The notes: a model not told the origin generated them from the sequence alone. Shown: positions 8,926 to 18,155, counted from the stretch's first letter. The stretch is DNA of 64,000 bases from Streptomyces sp. NBC_01707 (GCF_041438805.1 NZ_CP109190.1:9238001-9302000); one strand, 5' to 3'. Numbers and translations: made by a program.

Positions 8926-9212
8926 ACTGGCTGTCTTGGGGCATGGCCGGTTTTGGGTTCCTCTTGGTCAGCGCGAGCGTGTGTGCCCGTGCGATGGAGA
9001 AGGCTCGGACGGGGCCCGGCATTGATCGTTTGCGCTACAGAATCTCTACCTTGTTGATCTTCGCATTTGGAGTAATCGCGATCGGGAGGAAGTTGCCGAC
9101 GCTTCTCGGAGCTCCGTTCCCAGTCGTGATGATCTGTGACGTGCTGAGCTTTGTACCCATGCTTGCCATCGTCACGGGAGTGATCGCTGCCCTTCGGCCG
9201 AAGAGCACCTGA
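8910..9212 (+). CDS. Small membrane protein, about 3 TM helices
   Basis: A 100-residue hydrophobic protein with helices at about residues 7-27, 45-63 and 72-93 and a short basic C-terminus (RPKST). Start GTG 8910 is supported by a purine-rich ribosome site (GAGGTTGAGGGGG) immediately upstream. No recognised family. It has lower GC at some third positions than its neighbours (for example the run at 9040-9080), which may indicate foreign origin. Confidence 0.65.
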   Translation: MENAVNWLSWGMAGFGFLLVSASVCARAMEKARTGPGIDRLRYRISTLLIFAFGVIAIGRKLPTLLGAPFPVVMICDVLSFVPMLAIVTGVIAALRPKST

Positions 9213-9513
9213 CGTCCACAGCTGACCGCAACCGCGCTGGACACTGGCAGCGTTGGGCGACCTGCGCCGACGGTCCTCCGCGGGAGACGGCAGGTACTCA
9301 AGACGCCCCAGCAGAAGTCCTGAACCGGGTGCCGCAAGTTCGAATCCTGCCTGGTGCCATTCGACGGAAGTTGCCCTGCAGCGTGGCCCGCGGGGCCACT
9401 GCGTGGGCTTCCGGACGTGTCCCGACGCGACAAGCCCGATGCCGACCACTGCTGAACTTGAATGGGTGATGTTGGGTTCGGTTGACGTGCCACCTCCCGT
9501 CGGCCCTGATCTT
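9213..9513. other. Intergenic with a tRNA T-arm-like scrap
   Basis: No coding frame. At 9334-9350 the order GCAAG-TTCGAAT-CCTGC resembles a tRNA T-arm, followed by CTGGTGCCA. No matching acceptor 5' strand or anticodon arm lies upstream, so it is not a tRNA gene. It might be a recombination scar or chance. Confidence 0.35.
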
Positions 9514-10338
9514 TCAGCGGCGGGTCGGTTGCAGGCGCTCGATGCGGTCGAGGTCGCCGGTGAGCAGGTCGCGGTGACTGATGGTGAAGTCTCCGTTGGG
9601 CAGAGTCTGCCCGCGGCCGTAGTGCCGGCCGACGACGGCGGTGGGGAGGAAGGCGCGCAGACGGTGGCGCATGTCCCCGGGGTACACCACGGGTGTGCCC
9701 CAGTCGGAGGGGGCCTGGTCGGTGGAGAACAGGACCCAGTGGTCCACGGGCACGGTGGCGTCGAGGTCCGGCACCTTACCCGTGTGACTGTCCAAAGCCG
9801 GCACGGTCAGCCGGTCGGGGTCGAGGGGCGGGTACCACAGCAGCAAGGGCTTGGCGCGTTGCGCGTCGGCGTTGTCGAAGCAGCACACGGCGATGGTGTG
9901 GTCGGGAAAGTGTTCGGCGTAGAAGTGCAGGAGATCCGGGTCGAGATCGGGGCGCCGGTGGGGCGGCACCTGCCACAGCGCGGCGGGGACCGCGGTGGGG
10001 TCGTCTGCCAAGAGCACCGTGTAGACGTCGTGGTCGAAGACCTGGACGGGCTGCGGTTCCGCGCCCATCCAGGCGATGCCGTCGGCTGTGGCGGCGGCGT
10101 GTTCCACGGCGGCGACCATGCGGTGCAGGACGTCGCCGGCGCGCCTCGCGGAGAGGAAGTGCCGGGGTGTGAGCTGCCTGGTGGGCAGGTGCAGCACCAT
10201 GGCGTTCGGGCCGTCCGCCAGATTGACGGCCGTGTTTTGGTAGCCAAGGACGTGGACGAGGCCGTGTACGCGGTGGTGCTGGCGCCCGCAGTACACGATC
10301 GTGCCAGAGAACGCGGCCTCACCTGTCGATATACACAT
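9514..10338 (-). CDS. Conserved hypothetical protein, 274 residues
   Basis: A soluble protein with good coding character throughout (for example VHVLGYQNTAVNLADGPNAM, VYTVLLADDPTAVPAALWQV, VPVDHWVLFSTDQAPSDWGT). No signal peptide, membrane helix or catalytic motif I recognise. The ATG at 10336-10338 has no ribosome site, but a TACCTT hexamer lies 6 nt upstream on the minus strand, consistent with a leaderless message. Stands alone; function unknown. Confidence 0.7.
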   Translation of the reverse strand: MCISTGEAAFSGTIVYCGRQHHRVHGLVHVLGYQNTAVNLADGPNAMVLHLPTRQLTPRHFLSARRAGDVLHRMVAAVEHAAATADGIAWMGAEPQPVQVFDHDVYTVLLADDPTAVPAALWQVPPHRRPDLDPDLLHFYAEHFPDHTIAVCCFDNADAQRAKPLLLWYPPLDPDRLTVPALDSHTGKVPDLDATVPVDHWVLFSTDQAPSDWGTPVVYPGDMRHRLRAFLPTAVVGRHYGRGQTLPNGDFTISHRDLLTGDLDRIERLQPTRR

Positions 10339-10472
10339 GGCGGCAAGGTACCGCCCCTGTCCGGCGAGCGCCGAGGGGGGTTTGGCCTGCTGAGGATCGC
10401 TATCGCCCTACCTTGCGGAACTGATTGATCACCGCTGGCGTCATGACGTTCATGGCACAGGGTGGGAGCACG

Positions 10473-10637
10473 ATGGGTGAGGAGCCGACATGGGCAGAGC
10501 TTCTGCTGACCTTTGTTCTCGTGGGAGCCATCCCTGTCGTTGTCGGAGGGATAGTGATCTTTTCCCTCGTCGGACTGACGATGTGGGTGACAGCACCACT
10601 GCGGCGACGCAGGCGTTCACGCTCCGCTGACAGATAG
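10473..10637 (+). CDS. Single-pass small membrane protein
   Basis: A 54-residue protein: short acidic N-terminus (GEEPTWAE), one long hydrophobic helix (about residues 9-40) and a very basic tail (RRRRRSRS) that would stay in the cytoplasm. The ATG at 10473 is favoured over earlier in-frame ATGs by GGTGGGAG 5 nt upstream. Function unknown. Confidence 0.55.
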   Translation: MGEEPTWAELLLTFVLVGAIPVVVGGIVIFSLVGLTMWVTAPLRRRRRSRSADR

Positions 10638-10728
10638 GCGGCTGTCCACTCTCCGGGGATGCCGTTTCGACGTGGTTCCGGGAGTAGTCGACACCGGCAT
10701 TTCACGATCGATATCGATGAGAATGGAT

Positions 10729-10780
10729 GTCACCTGGCCGCTGCTGCAGCCCGTCCGGCCTGCAGCAGCGGTCAGGTGAC
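10729..10780. terminator. Long hairpin, probable terminator
   Basis: Arms 10729-10749 and 10760-10780 pair over 21 bp with a single G-U wobble (10737/10772), around a 10-nt loop. It lies 90 bp after the small membrane gene and before the 10904 gene, so it probably ends the upstream transcript. No U tract follows. Confidence 0.8.
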
Positions 10781-10903
10781 GCGATGATGGCACTTCATGT
10801 ATGTGGCTCACCCCGGAGTCCCCTGACCGATCTGGAACTTGGTGTAATGCCAGGGTGATGCTGAGCGTCGGGAATCGGCTCGGCTCGGTGTGGACGGGGA
10901 CGG

Positions 10904-11536
10904 ATGGCGGCAACAGAGCTCCGGGGCGCTGTGAAGGGACCGGCGCGGTTGGACTGGGAGCTGATGCCCCTGGACGGCGTCGGTCCGCTGCTTTTTGGCA
11001 TGCCTATCGATGAGGTCGCCGCAGTGATGCCGGGCATGACCGAGCTGCGTCGGTTCCAGGCCGACCCCTCGTTCCGGGAGAACCTCGGTGTGGAGTTCGG
11101 CACGAGGCGTGCAGAACCTGCCGTGTACGCCTACTGTGTCGACGGCCGGTTGTTCTGCGTCGCGGTCGACGCGGTCCACGGGCCCCAGGTGACACTCCGG
11201 GGACGGCAGTTGACCACATGCGTGCCCGCCGATCTGGAACGGTTCCTCTTGCACGCTCACAGGTGTGAGGTGCTCGATGTGTCCTACGGTCCGCGGGGGA
11301 ACCCCGGAGTCAACGGGCTCGGTCTGGTGGTGCGGGTGCAGGCGGTCGTCGGCGGTGTGCTGACACGGCCGGTCATGGTGGGCCGGACCTGGGCCGACCG
11401 GTGCACCGACGATTGGGAAGGCGCGATCCCGGGGTGTGAATGGGTGGGCCGCTTGTGGCCCCATCGAGGTGAAACGAAATCCTGGCCCGCGACAGGCCAC
11501 AGGACGGACTGGGGCGACTGGCAACCTCCTTTCTAG
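10904..11536 (+). CDS. Conserved hypothetical protein, 210 residues
   Basis: A soluble protein without recognised motifs. It opens with LDWELMPLDGVGPLLFGMPI, a pattern like the repeated start of small actinomycete proteins in which VGPL(x)FGM precedes a regulator-like beta domain. It continues with alternating strands (VDGRLFCVAVDAVHGPQVTL). The ATG at 10904 has a GGGACGG element close upstream. Follows the 10729-10780 hairpin as an independent unit. Function unknown. Confidence 0.65.
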   Translation: MAATELRGAVKGPARLDWELMPLDGVGPLLFGMPIDEVAAVMPGMTELRRFQADPSFRENLGVEFGTRRAEPAVYAYCVDGRLFCVAVDAVHGPQVTLRGRQLTTCVPADLERFLLHAHRCEVLDVSYGPRGNPGVNGLGLVVRVQAVVGGVLTRPVMVGRTWADRCTDDWEGAIPGCEWVGRLWPHRGETKSWPATGHRTDWGDWQPPF

Positions 11537-11589
11537 ACCCGGCCCCTTCCTGCGGCGCCCTTCCGGCGCATGCGGCGTTCCCTGCCTGG

Positions 11590-11990
11590 GAATCAGCGAA
11601 CGTGTGCAAGCGCCGGGGTACGCGCCCGGGTTGGCCCCCGCGCCCTGTGAAGCAGACCTTGAGGCACCGGAACCCACGGTGGTGATGTCCCGGCTGCCCG
11701 GTGGGTCCTTGCGTGGCCACTCGCTCGGCGAGGCGCAAGTCAAGGCACTGGCCGCTACGTTGTCGAGGCTCTATGGCGCGGTTCCGCTTGCTATGCCGGC
11801 GGCAGTTCCTCGCCGGCCAGGGCACGAGCAGGACCTCATCGCACATCCACTCTTGGACGCCTCAGGCGCAAGCCCAGGCCATTGGCGCGGTCGGCGTTGC
11901 CATGAACCGCGGCCTGGCCTGGTTGGCCGACTCGGCTATGGAGTCCGCCGGACAACGCGACGTCCCACGAAGCTGGGGGCCTGGCTCGCG
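11590..11990 (+). pseudogene. Decayed aminoglycoside-phosphotransferase-family gene
   Basis: Two pieces of one protein are in different frames. The first, to about 11840, reads APEPTVVMSRLPGGSLRG and then LGEAQVKALAATLSRLYGAV, the phosphotransferase motif where the N-lobe meets the C-lobe. The second, from about 11845, reads AMNRGLAWLADSAMES. The catalytic HxDxxxxN loop that should follow is absent. At least one frameshift plus 3' loss make it non-functional. Family call is from motif memory of the APH fold. Confidence 0.55.
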
Positions 11991-12407
11991 GACGCTCAGG
12001 GCTCGTACACCTGCCTTGAGCAGGGCCTGCCTCCCGAGTGCGACTGGACGTTCTTCGTCGGGGCGCTCGGGGCCGCCCGCATCCACGAGTGACCGCGTGC
12101 CCGCCGCGTGCCGGACCAGGCGGCGCCCATCGGGGAGTAGCAGGGAACAACGGTTCAGCGCCCGCCGGAGCGTAGTTCAGCGAGTTGCCTGGTCAGTGGC
12201 CAGCCGCATACGGGTGCTTCCAAACCAGTGCTCCAAGCCCCGGGGGTTGAACGACGTGAGGGACGGGGACGAGCGGGTGGTCGCGCGACGTTCGCCGTGA
12301 CCATGAAAGGGTGGCCGTCCGCGCGGGTGTCACCGGCCGGAGCGGCGACGACACGGTGAACATGAGGGCAGCCGCTGCGGTTGCCGGTGAGTGGGACGGC
12401 GGGGTAG
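11991..12407. other. No convincing gene
   Basis: About 415 bp downstream of the broken kinase. A short stretch (12030-12092) reads CDWTFFVGALGAARIHE in one frame but cannot be assigned. Likely decayed sequence. Confidence 0.4.
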
Positions 12408-12848
12408 ATGCGGCTGTTTTCGGGACCCTGGGGTGAGCTTCGTGTTTTCGCGGACGAGCCTCTTCCGGTGTCTGTGGAGAAGATGGCCGGGGTTCCGGTG
12501 CGATTCGGTGCCAGGTTTCGGCCGGCGCTGCTGCGTTTCCCGCAGTGGCCGAAGTGGCCGGATGGTACGTACGTCGCGGTGTGGCCCCGAGACGCTGTCC
12601 TGCCTGATTTGGCCGGGCACGCTTCCGCAGGGGTGCAGGAGGATCTGGCGGGCGTGGTACTGGCTGAACTGATGCACCACACCTGCTTCGTCTGCGCTGC
12701 CAGGTTCGAGGCGATCCACTTCGAGGCGGCGATCCCAGTACTGGGACGCAACCTTGCCCGGCACCGCTTCGTGAGCGGATGCCCTGCTTGCGGTAGCGAT
12801 TTCGGTCGATCCCGGATCAGCGGCCTCGCTGTGTCGCAGCTGCCTTGA
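12408..12848 (+). CDS. Hypothetical protein with two CxxC motifs
   Basis: A 146-residue protein. The first half is beta-rich (RLFSGPWGELRVFADEPLPV). The second half carries HHTCFVCAARFE and, about 40 residues later, GCPACGSDFG, a spacing that could hold one structural zinc. The ATG at 12408 follows GGCGGGG. No neighbour suggests a role. Function unknown. Confidence 0.6.
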   Translation: MRLFSGPWGELRVFADEPLPVSVEKMAGVPVRFGARFRPALLRFPQWPKWPDGTYVAVWPRDAVLPDLAGHASAGVQEDLAGVVLAELMHHTCFVCAARFEAIHFEAAIPVLGRNLARHRFVSGCPACGSDFGRSRISGLAVSQLP

Positions 12849-13145
12849 CCACTGCCACCGGCAGGGGCGACGTTCTTCGATGCCATTGCCCGCAGCCATC
12901 ATTGACGAACACCGGCGGGTGAGTACGCGGGACATCGATGCCCGCGTGCGTGGACAAGCCGTCGACGCGCAAGTCGGACCTCATTGCCCCGTGCCGGCCT
13001 GCCTGCATTGCTTCGGGATGAAGAGCGGTCGTGTCACATGAGTGCCAGAACGGGCGGGGACGCACGGGGAATCGGGGTTGATAGGAGTACGTACCACCCG
13101 ACTCGTGCGGTCGCAGCACAAGGAAGACGGGGGCACTCACTGTGC

Positions 13146-13913
13146 CTACCAATTGATTTCGGCCGTCAGGAAGGTCTCGTTCTCCGGAGCTTCCTTGCGG
13201 GCCCGGAGGACCTGTTCGGCCGGCGCGCCGACCGGTACGCGCAGTGGGGGGTCGGTCTGCTCGATGGTGTCGGCCACCGTGGCGGCCACCTCCTGCGGGG
13301 TGACGGATTCGCCCCGCAGGACATCGAGTGCCTTGTACAGCGGGGCGTAGGGGTCGTTCTCCTCCAAGAACACCTTGGCGCGTTCGGCGCCGCCAGAGGA
13401 GACGACACCAGGTTGCACGATGCTCACCTTGATGCCGAAGTGGCCTGTCTCAATGGCGAGGGTCTCGGCGAGTGCCTCAAGCGCCCATTTGCTGGCACCG
13501 TAGGGGCCGATCAACGGGAGTACCAGTCGTCCCTGGATGCTGGAGACGAACACGAGGTGTCCCGCTCCCTTCTGGCGCATCGCCGGAAGCAAGCCCTGCG
13601 CCACCCGCAGGGCACCCAGGGTGTTGAGTTGGAAGAGCCGCTCGACTTCCGAGAGCGGGACGCTCTCCAGGGGCGCTCGAACGGTCTCACCGGCATTGTT
13701 GATGAGTACATCGATGTCGCCGGCATCCTGGATGGCCTGGTCGACACTTTCCTGAACAGTGACATCAAGGCGCAGGCGCTGGTCGACAGGCAGGTCAGCC
13801 AGTGTTTCCGGACGACGCGCGGTGGCGATCACGCGGTGGCCCCGGCCGGACAGTTCGATGGCGATGGCTCGGCCGATGCCCTTGGACGCGCCGGTGATCA
13901 GTACGGACGACAT
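13146..13913 (-). CDS. Short-chain dehydrogenase/reductase
   Basis: A 255-residue classical SDR. The nucleotide motif TGASKGIG is at residues 6-13, NNAG forms strand 4, the catalytic serine lies in VSSIQG, and YGASK supplies the catalytic Tyr and Lys. It reduces or oxidises an alcohol/carbonyl with NAD(P)H; the substrate is unknown. The ATG at 13911-13913 follows GAGGAG. The reading frame upstream is open through the tail of a dead MDR gene (13980-14470), because that gene has lost its stop. The strong ribosome site marks the real start. Confidence 0.93.
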   Translation of the reverse strand: MSSVLITGASKGIGRAIAIELSGRGHRVIATARRPETLADLPVDQRLRLDVTVQESVDQAIQDAGDIDVLINNAGETVRAPLESVPLSEVERLFQLNTLGALRVAQGLLPAMRQKGAGHLVFVSSIQGRLVLPLIGPYGASKWALEALAETLAIETGHFGIKVSIVQPGVVSSGGAERAKVFLEENDPYAPLYKALDVLRGESVTPQEVAATVADTIEQTDPPLRVPVGAPAEQVLRARKEAPENETFLTAEINW

Positions 13914-13979
13914 GGTGGTACTCCTCGTTGACGTGTTGGTGTTCTCCGGCTGGGTGTGGCGGTGGGGTGGTCGCGGTTC

Positions 13980-14470
13980 ACGAGGTCCGACCCGCACGAG
14001 CAGCTTGCCTGCGTCTGTGCCGTCGACGAGCTTGCGGAGCGCCGCTGGGGACGGGGTCAGCCCTTCGATCATGTGCTTGCGGCTGTGGGGCTTGCCACCT
14101 CGCAGAAGTGGCAGGAGGTTGGCTTCGATCACGTCGAAGCGGGCCCGGTGGTCCAACTCGATGAATCGCCGCAGCTGGACCCTGTTGATCGGCAGGTGAA
14201 GCCAGTTGTGCAGGGGCGGGGCCACGGCCTCCGTCGTATCGGGAGATCGCAACGCACAGGAGCACGCGAGCGTCGGCTGTCAGGTGCGGCAGCAGATGGT
14301 CGAGCATCGCCTCGCCGACGTTGCCGAAGATCACGCCGACTCCGTCGCGGGTACGCACCGGACCCACCCTTCTTGTGGCAGGTGACGCAGTCCTCGGCGC
14401 CGATCTCCCGCACCCATTCACATGGGGCCGGCGTTCCGGCGCCGCCGATCACCTGTGCGCCTGCAGCGAC
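13980..14470 (-). pseudogene. Decayed MDR (quinone oxidoreductase-like) gene
   Basis: Three consecutive pieces in different frames reproduce the C-terminal half of an NADP-dependent medium-chain reductase. In order they are AGAQVIGGAGTPA..EWVREIGAEDCV (nucleotide domain), DGVGVIFGNVGEAMLDHLLP (matching the usual D-G-V-D-V-x-F-x-N-V-G-G), and RFDVIEANLLPLLRGG...GTDAGKLLVRV (C-terminus). At least two frameshifts and loss of the N-terminal half make it dead. It lies directly upstream of the intact SDR on the same strand. Confidence 0.65.
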
Positions 14471-14754
14471 CGCCGGTGGAACGCATCCTCGTAGCGCGCA
14501 GGACGCCTTCCTGCAGCGGACCGACCGACGGGTGTGTCAGGGCGCTGCGCCACGACGCAGCGGCAGGTTCGCCTCAGAGGTTCGGGCACGCCTGCCTCTC
14601 AGCTTCCTGTCTCGCCGACCCTTGGCGAGAGCGTGCGCCCCTCGCATATGGACGCGGGTCGGTCAGGGCCGCGACGGCTGGCTGGCCTGCGGGCCTGCCT
14701 CACTCCCGGCGGTGTTACCGGCAGCCGCATCGATCTCGTGCCGCCCGCAGCAGT

Positions 14755-15060
14755 TCAAGCGCCTGCCTTGTCGCCGATGAGGTTTCCCTTCATCAGCCAC
14801 GTCGGCCCCTGTGCGTAGGTGCCGGCTTCGGCGAAGAATGCGGCGAAGTAGGGGCCGCCGGCGTGGGCGCTGAACGCGTCGACGTCGGCGTAGGCCTCGT
14901 TCAGGTAGAAGAGGTCCGGGTTCTCCTCGTCCGCGAGGACCTCGAACCGCAGGGAACCGGGCTCGTTCGCCAGGGATTCCCGCGCTGTCTGCTGGGCTGC
15001 TCGAACGAAGTCGTCGCGGTGTTCAGGTGGGACGGTGAAGGAAACAAGGAACTGGTACAT
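14755..15060 (-). CDS. Antibiotic biosynthesis monooxygenase (ABM/YgiN-like) domain protein
   Basis: A 101-residue ABM-fold protein: YQFLVSFTVPPEHRDDFVRA, then EPGSLRFEVLADEENPDLFY, then LNEAYADVDAFSAHAGGPYF, the three standard blocks of the dimeric ferredoxin-like fold. Members oxidise quinols/anthrones without cofactors or bind small aromatics. The ATG at 15058-15060 follows GAGGAGG. Divergent from an HxlR regulator with paired palindromes between them, so probably induced by a quinone-like or electrophilic compound. Confidence 0.88.
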   Translation of the reverse strand: MYQFLVSFTVPPEHRDDFVRAAQQTARESLANEPGSLRFEVLADEENPDLFYLNEAYADVDAFSAHAGGPYFAAFFAEAGTYAQGPTWLMKGNLIGDKAGA

Positions 15061-15088
15061 GGGGTGGCCTCCTCAGCCTCGAGAGGGC

Positions 15089-15105
15089 AGTTCACTGACT
15101 GAACT
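15089..15105. promoter_or_regulatory. Operator-like palindrome 1 (HxlR/ABM)
   Basis: AGTTCA-ctgac-TGAACT, perfect 6-bp arms with a 5-nt spacer, 28 bp upstream of the monooxygenase start. It matches the second site at 15133-15147. Confidence 0.7.
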
Positions 15106-15132
15106 CTCCTGGTGAAACGGTAACACGGGGTG

Positions 15133-15161
15133 GTTCAATGAGTGAACTGGGCGGGTAGAAT
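15133..15161 (+). promoter_or_regulatory. Operator-like palindrome 2 and leaderless promoter of the HxlR gene
   Basis: GTTCA-atgag-TGAAC at 15133-15147 repeats the half-site and spacer of site 1, 43 bp centre to centre (about four helical turns). A TAGAAT -10 at 15156-15161 lies 7 nt before the ATG at 15169. A TTCAAT -35-like hexamer at 15134-15139 falls inside the palindrome, so binding would block transcription. Confidence 0.7.
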
Positions 15162-15168
15162 TCAAGGT

Positions 15169-15732
15169 ATGACACTCCCCAGCACCTACGCGGACACCAA
15201 CTGCTCGCTGGCGCGAAGCCTGGAGATCATCGGAGAGCGGTGGACGCTCATGATCATCCGCGACGCGTTCTTCGGGCTGCGCCGGTTCGGCGACTTCGCC
15301 GCTCAGCTGAAGATCCCGCGAGCCGTCCTGGCCAATCGGCTGAAGTCCCTTGTGCATGAAGGCGTGCTCATCCGCGTCGAGGACGCGACCGCGGGCGTCG
15401 AGTACAGACTGACCGACAAGGGCGTCGAGCTGTGGCCGATCGTGCACGCTCTGATGAACTGGGGGGACGAGTTCTACTCGCCCACAGGAGCCAAACGCGC
15501 TCTGCGTCACGATCGGGACGGCGGCCCCCTCGACCGCGAGGGGCGCTGTCAGGAGTGCGGTTCGCTCGTCCCGGTCCCGCAGATCCGCATCGAGCCCGGA
15601 CCTGGATTCGATCCGGCGGGCGCCGATGACGATCCCCTGTCCCACGCGATCAACACACCTCGACGACTCCTGGAACCGATCGTGACACCGCGCACACGCT
15701 CAGCCGAAGAGAGTGACCTCAGCGCGGCGTGA
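15169..15732 (+). CDS. HxlR family transcriptional regulator
   Basis: A 187-residue regulator. The HxlR winged helix covers residues about 10-105: CSLARSLEIIGERWTLMIIR, FGDFAAQLKIPRAVLANRLK, then the wing LTDKGVELWPI. A conserved cysteine (Cys11, in TNCSLAR) precedes the first helix, as in thiol-sensing HxlR proteins. The extra C-terminal tail has CQECGS and ends in a disordered stretch. The ATG at 15169 is preceded not by a ribosome site but by a perfect TAGAAT at the leaderless distance. Divergent from the ABM monooxygenase, which it likely represses. Confidence 0.9.
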   Translation: MTLPSTYADTNCSLARSLEIIGERWTLMIIRDAFFGLRRFGDFAAQLKIPRAVLANRLKSLVHEGVLIRVEDATAGVEYRLTDKGVELWPIVHALMNWGDEFYSPTGAKRALRHDRDGGPLDREGRCQECGSLVPVPQIRIEPGPGFDPAGADDDPLSHAINTPRRLLEPIVTPRTRSAEESDLSAA

Positions 15733-16881
15733 ACCGGGGCCGGCCAGGCGGTCGGCCAGGCCGGAGGAACAGTGCACGCCTCACGGCCGATGCGGATCAC
15801 CCGGCCGTGGGCGGGTGTAGGCAGCCGGGCTTCCGGATCGACCAGCGGGTGAAGGGGTGACCTGCGCTTGGTCGCGCGAGTGCTGGGCGTCGCGCCGACG
15901 AAGTCCTCGTCATCGGAATTGTGCCGGCCGGGACGGTCTCCCGCCCGGCGAGGGGCGAGACATGGCCGGACCGATCTCGTGGTTGAGCACACCGCTCACC
16001 GTGTCCTCGTCGGCCCCTACCAACTGCGCGATGACCGGGACGCGATCCCTCCGGCCGGCCCCAGGAGTATCACCGCACGCCGCTCACGCGCCAAACTGGT
16101 ACGCGCGCGAACTGCTGCGGCTACCACCACTCCGGGTCAGTTGGTCTGCACACACGGACAGGCTCAGCCGCCGCACCTCGACCGGGCGGATCGGCCGTCA
16201 CCGCACATCCAACGGCGCCGCCCACCACAACCCGGCGAACCTATGCGGTCACAGCACGAGATACGCCTCAAGCCACGCGGAGGGATCCCGCGGTACGTGC
16301 GACGGATCCGCGGGGCCACGCGAGTGCCGTTCTGTCAGGGCACCCATACCGACCGTACGGGCAACCAACAGTGACTGCCCGTCGACATCACCCGGAGAGC
16401 ACGCACCCGCCTGCCAGAACTCCTCTCCGGCTGCTCTCGGGGGCGTCAGCGGCCGTGGGGTTTCGTGGTCAGTGGACCCGCGGTCCGGCGTCGGTGACGC
16501 GCACCGGTTCGGCCAGGCCACCCGGGGGCCCGCCCTTGAAGACGACCGCTCCTGGTCCCATATCGGTGAGCCTGAGATGCGGAAGTCGTAGTGGTTCTCC
16601 CTCTGCGGCATCGGTGCCACCTTGGACATCAGCCTCCGACGCGTGATCGGCGAATGTGTCGTCCTTACGGCCAAGTCGCCCAATCACTCGAGGCTTTGGT
16701 GGGCGCCCGCATAACCGACGCGCACGCTGCGTGATGGGTGGCGTGCGCTGTGCGCGCAGCGGTCATCCACCTTTCGACGCGTGCATCACCGCTCGCCACG
16801 ACCCGTCGGCCCTGAGGGGGTGGTCGTGCGCCCTGAGATCTTGCGGCGTCGCTTCTCAGCGGTTGCTCGTGTGGTGGGTGC
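15733..16881. other. About 1.1 kb without a supportable gene
   Basis: Several open frames exist on both strands but none has consistent protein character or a good start. A minus-strand 72-codon frame (16469-16687) reads LRLPHLRLTDMGPGAVVFKG and is the best candidate for a small or truncated gene, but I cannot assign it. Probably decayed DNA. Confidence 0.45.
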
Positions 16882-17346
16882 CTATGCGTTTCGCGTGTCG
16901 TATGTGCGCTGGTGGTGGCGGATCTCGTCGTGCCGGTCGGCGGACCAGGCTGCCAGCTCCAGCACGGTGGTGAGGAGCGAGTTCCCGAGCCCGGTCAGGG
17001 AGTATTCGACGCGGGGCGGGACCTCCGCGTATGCGGTGCGATCGACAAGTCCGCTGCGCTGGAGCCGCTTGAGGGTGAGGGTGAGCATGCGCTGGGAGAT
17101 GCCGGGGATGGCGCAGGCCAGGTCGGAGTAGCGCACGGGTCCGTCGGAGAGGGTGCCGACGATCAGCACACTCCACTTGTCGCCGACCAGGTCGAGGATC
17201 TCGCGGATGAAGTCGGCGTCCTGGTCGCTCCAGTGTGCGCACGGTCCGGGGACGCGGCGCACATTCGTCCGCACGTTCGTGCGCCCCCGACTCACTTCGT
17301 TGTCGACGGCCACGGTGACCAGCCCTTTCCGGTAACTCACGCACAT
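16882..17346 (-). CDS. HxlR family regulator (probable thiol/quinone sensor)
   Basis: The winged-helix core reads PGPCAHWSDQDADFIREILD, then LVGDKWSVLIVGTLSDGPVR, then ISQRMLTLTLKRLQRSG, with the wing RVEYSLTGLG. A cysteine (in GPCAHWS) just before the first core helix sits where YodB/HypR-type sensors carry their redox cysteine. The ATG at 17344-17346 is favoured: AAAAGG precedes it, and a TAGGAT -10 overlaps the alternative ATG at 17371-17373, so the transcript probably starts after that one. Product 154 residues (163 with the longer start). Divergent from frnE-azoR, the classic target set for such sensors. Redox sensing is inference. Confidence 0.88.
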   Translation of the reverse strand: MCVSYRKGLVTVAVDNEVSRGRTNVRTNVRRVPGPCAHWSDQDADFIREILDLVGDKWSVLIVGTLSDGPVRYSDLACAIPGISQRMLTLTLKRLQRSGLVDRTAYAEVPPRVEYSLTGLGNSLLTTVLELAAWSADRHDEIRHHQRTYDTRNA

Positions 17347-17426
17347 AGATGTGCCTTTTGTATCGATGGTCATCCTAATGCACAGTGTGGTTACGAACAG
17401 ATAGTGAGTTTCGAGAGAGGTCCACC

Positions 17427-18155
17427 ATGAAGATCGAGTTCTGGGCGGACATCGTCTGCCCGTACTGCGGGCTGATGGACAACCGTCTCCGGCTGGCTCT
17501 CGAGCGTTTCGAGTACGCCGGCGACGTCGAGGTCACCCACCGCTCCTTCCAGATTCACCCCGACCTGCCGCGCGAGGGTGTCACCCAGCGGCAGCTGCTG
17601 GAGATGTACGGCATTCCCGCCTCGGATGCAGAGGGGATCTTCGCCCCGATCGAGGCTGCCGCCCGCGCGGAGGGGTTGGAGCCCTACCGCGCGCTGGAGC
17701 GGACACTGGGCCCGACCGACCTTGCCCACGAGCTGCTCGCCTACGCCACCGACAAGGGGCGGGGCGACGAGGCCTGGACGGCGATGTTCCGCGCCCACTT
17801 CGGCGAGGGACGCCGCCTGTGGACCGAGGGCGAGGTGCTCGGCTTCGCCGCCCAGATCGGCCTGGACCGTGCCGACGCCGCAGAGGCCCTGCGCGAGCGG
17901 CGCTACCGCGACCGGGTGGCCGCCGACCAGCGCGAAGCGGAGCGACTCGGCGCCGGCGGCACACCGTTCACGGTCCTCGACGGGCGCTACGCCCTGCCCG
18001 GCGCAGTCGGCACCGACGAGCTCCTGGCCGCGATGATCACGGTGTGGGAAGCCACCCACCCCGAGCCCCGGCCGCTGCAGGTGCTCGGGGAAGGCCATGT
18101 CGAGGGCGCCTGCGGAGTGGACGGCTGCGCCGTCCCGCGCCGTCCCGCCACCTGA
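17427..18155 (+). CDS. frnE: DsbA family oxidoreductase, FrnE-like
   Basis: A 242-residue cytoplasmic thioredoxin-fold protein. The N-terminal IEFWADIVCPYCGLMDNRL carries the CPYC active site; the helical insertion and the GGTPFTVLDGRYALPGAVG segment with cis-Pro complete the FrnE/HCCA-isomerase-like fold. A C-terminal extension contains GACGVDGCAVP, a second cysteine pair as in Deinococcus FrnE. It acts as a disulfide oxidoreductase/isomerase in oxidative stress. The ATG at 17427 follows GAGAGAGG. First gene of an apparent two-gene operon with azoR, 50 bp apart, divergent from an HxlR regulator. Confidence 0.88.
   Translation: MKIEFWADIVCPYCGLMDNRLRLALERFEYAGDVEVTHRSFQIHPDLPREGVTQRQLLEMYGIPASDAEGIFAPIEAAARAEGLEPYRALERTLGPTDLAHELLAYATDKGRGDEAWTAMFRAHFGEGRRLWTEGEVLGFAAQIGLDRADAAEALRERRYRDRVAADQREAERLGAGGTPFTVLDGRYALPGAVGTDELLAAMITVWEATHPEPRPLQVLGEGHVEGACGVDGCAVPRRPAT

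Noticed and set aside
9334..9360. tRNA T-arm-like sequence
   Set aside because: No acceptor 5' strand, D-arm or anticodon arm fits upstream, and the acceptor 3' side does not match a normal tRNA; kept only as a possible scar.
13914..14252. Longer N-terminus for the SDR
   Set aside because: The upstream in-frame residues belong to the tail of a decayed MDR gene; ATG 13913 has the ribosome site and precedes the SDR fold by five residues.
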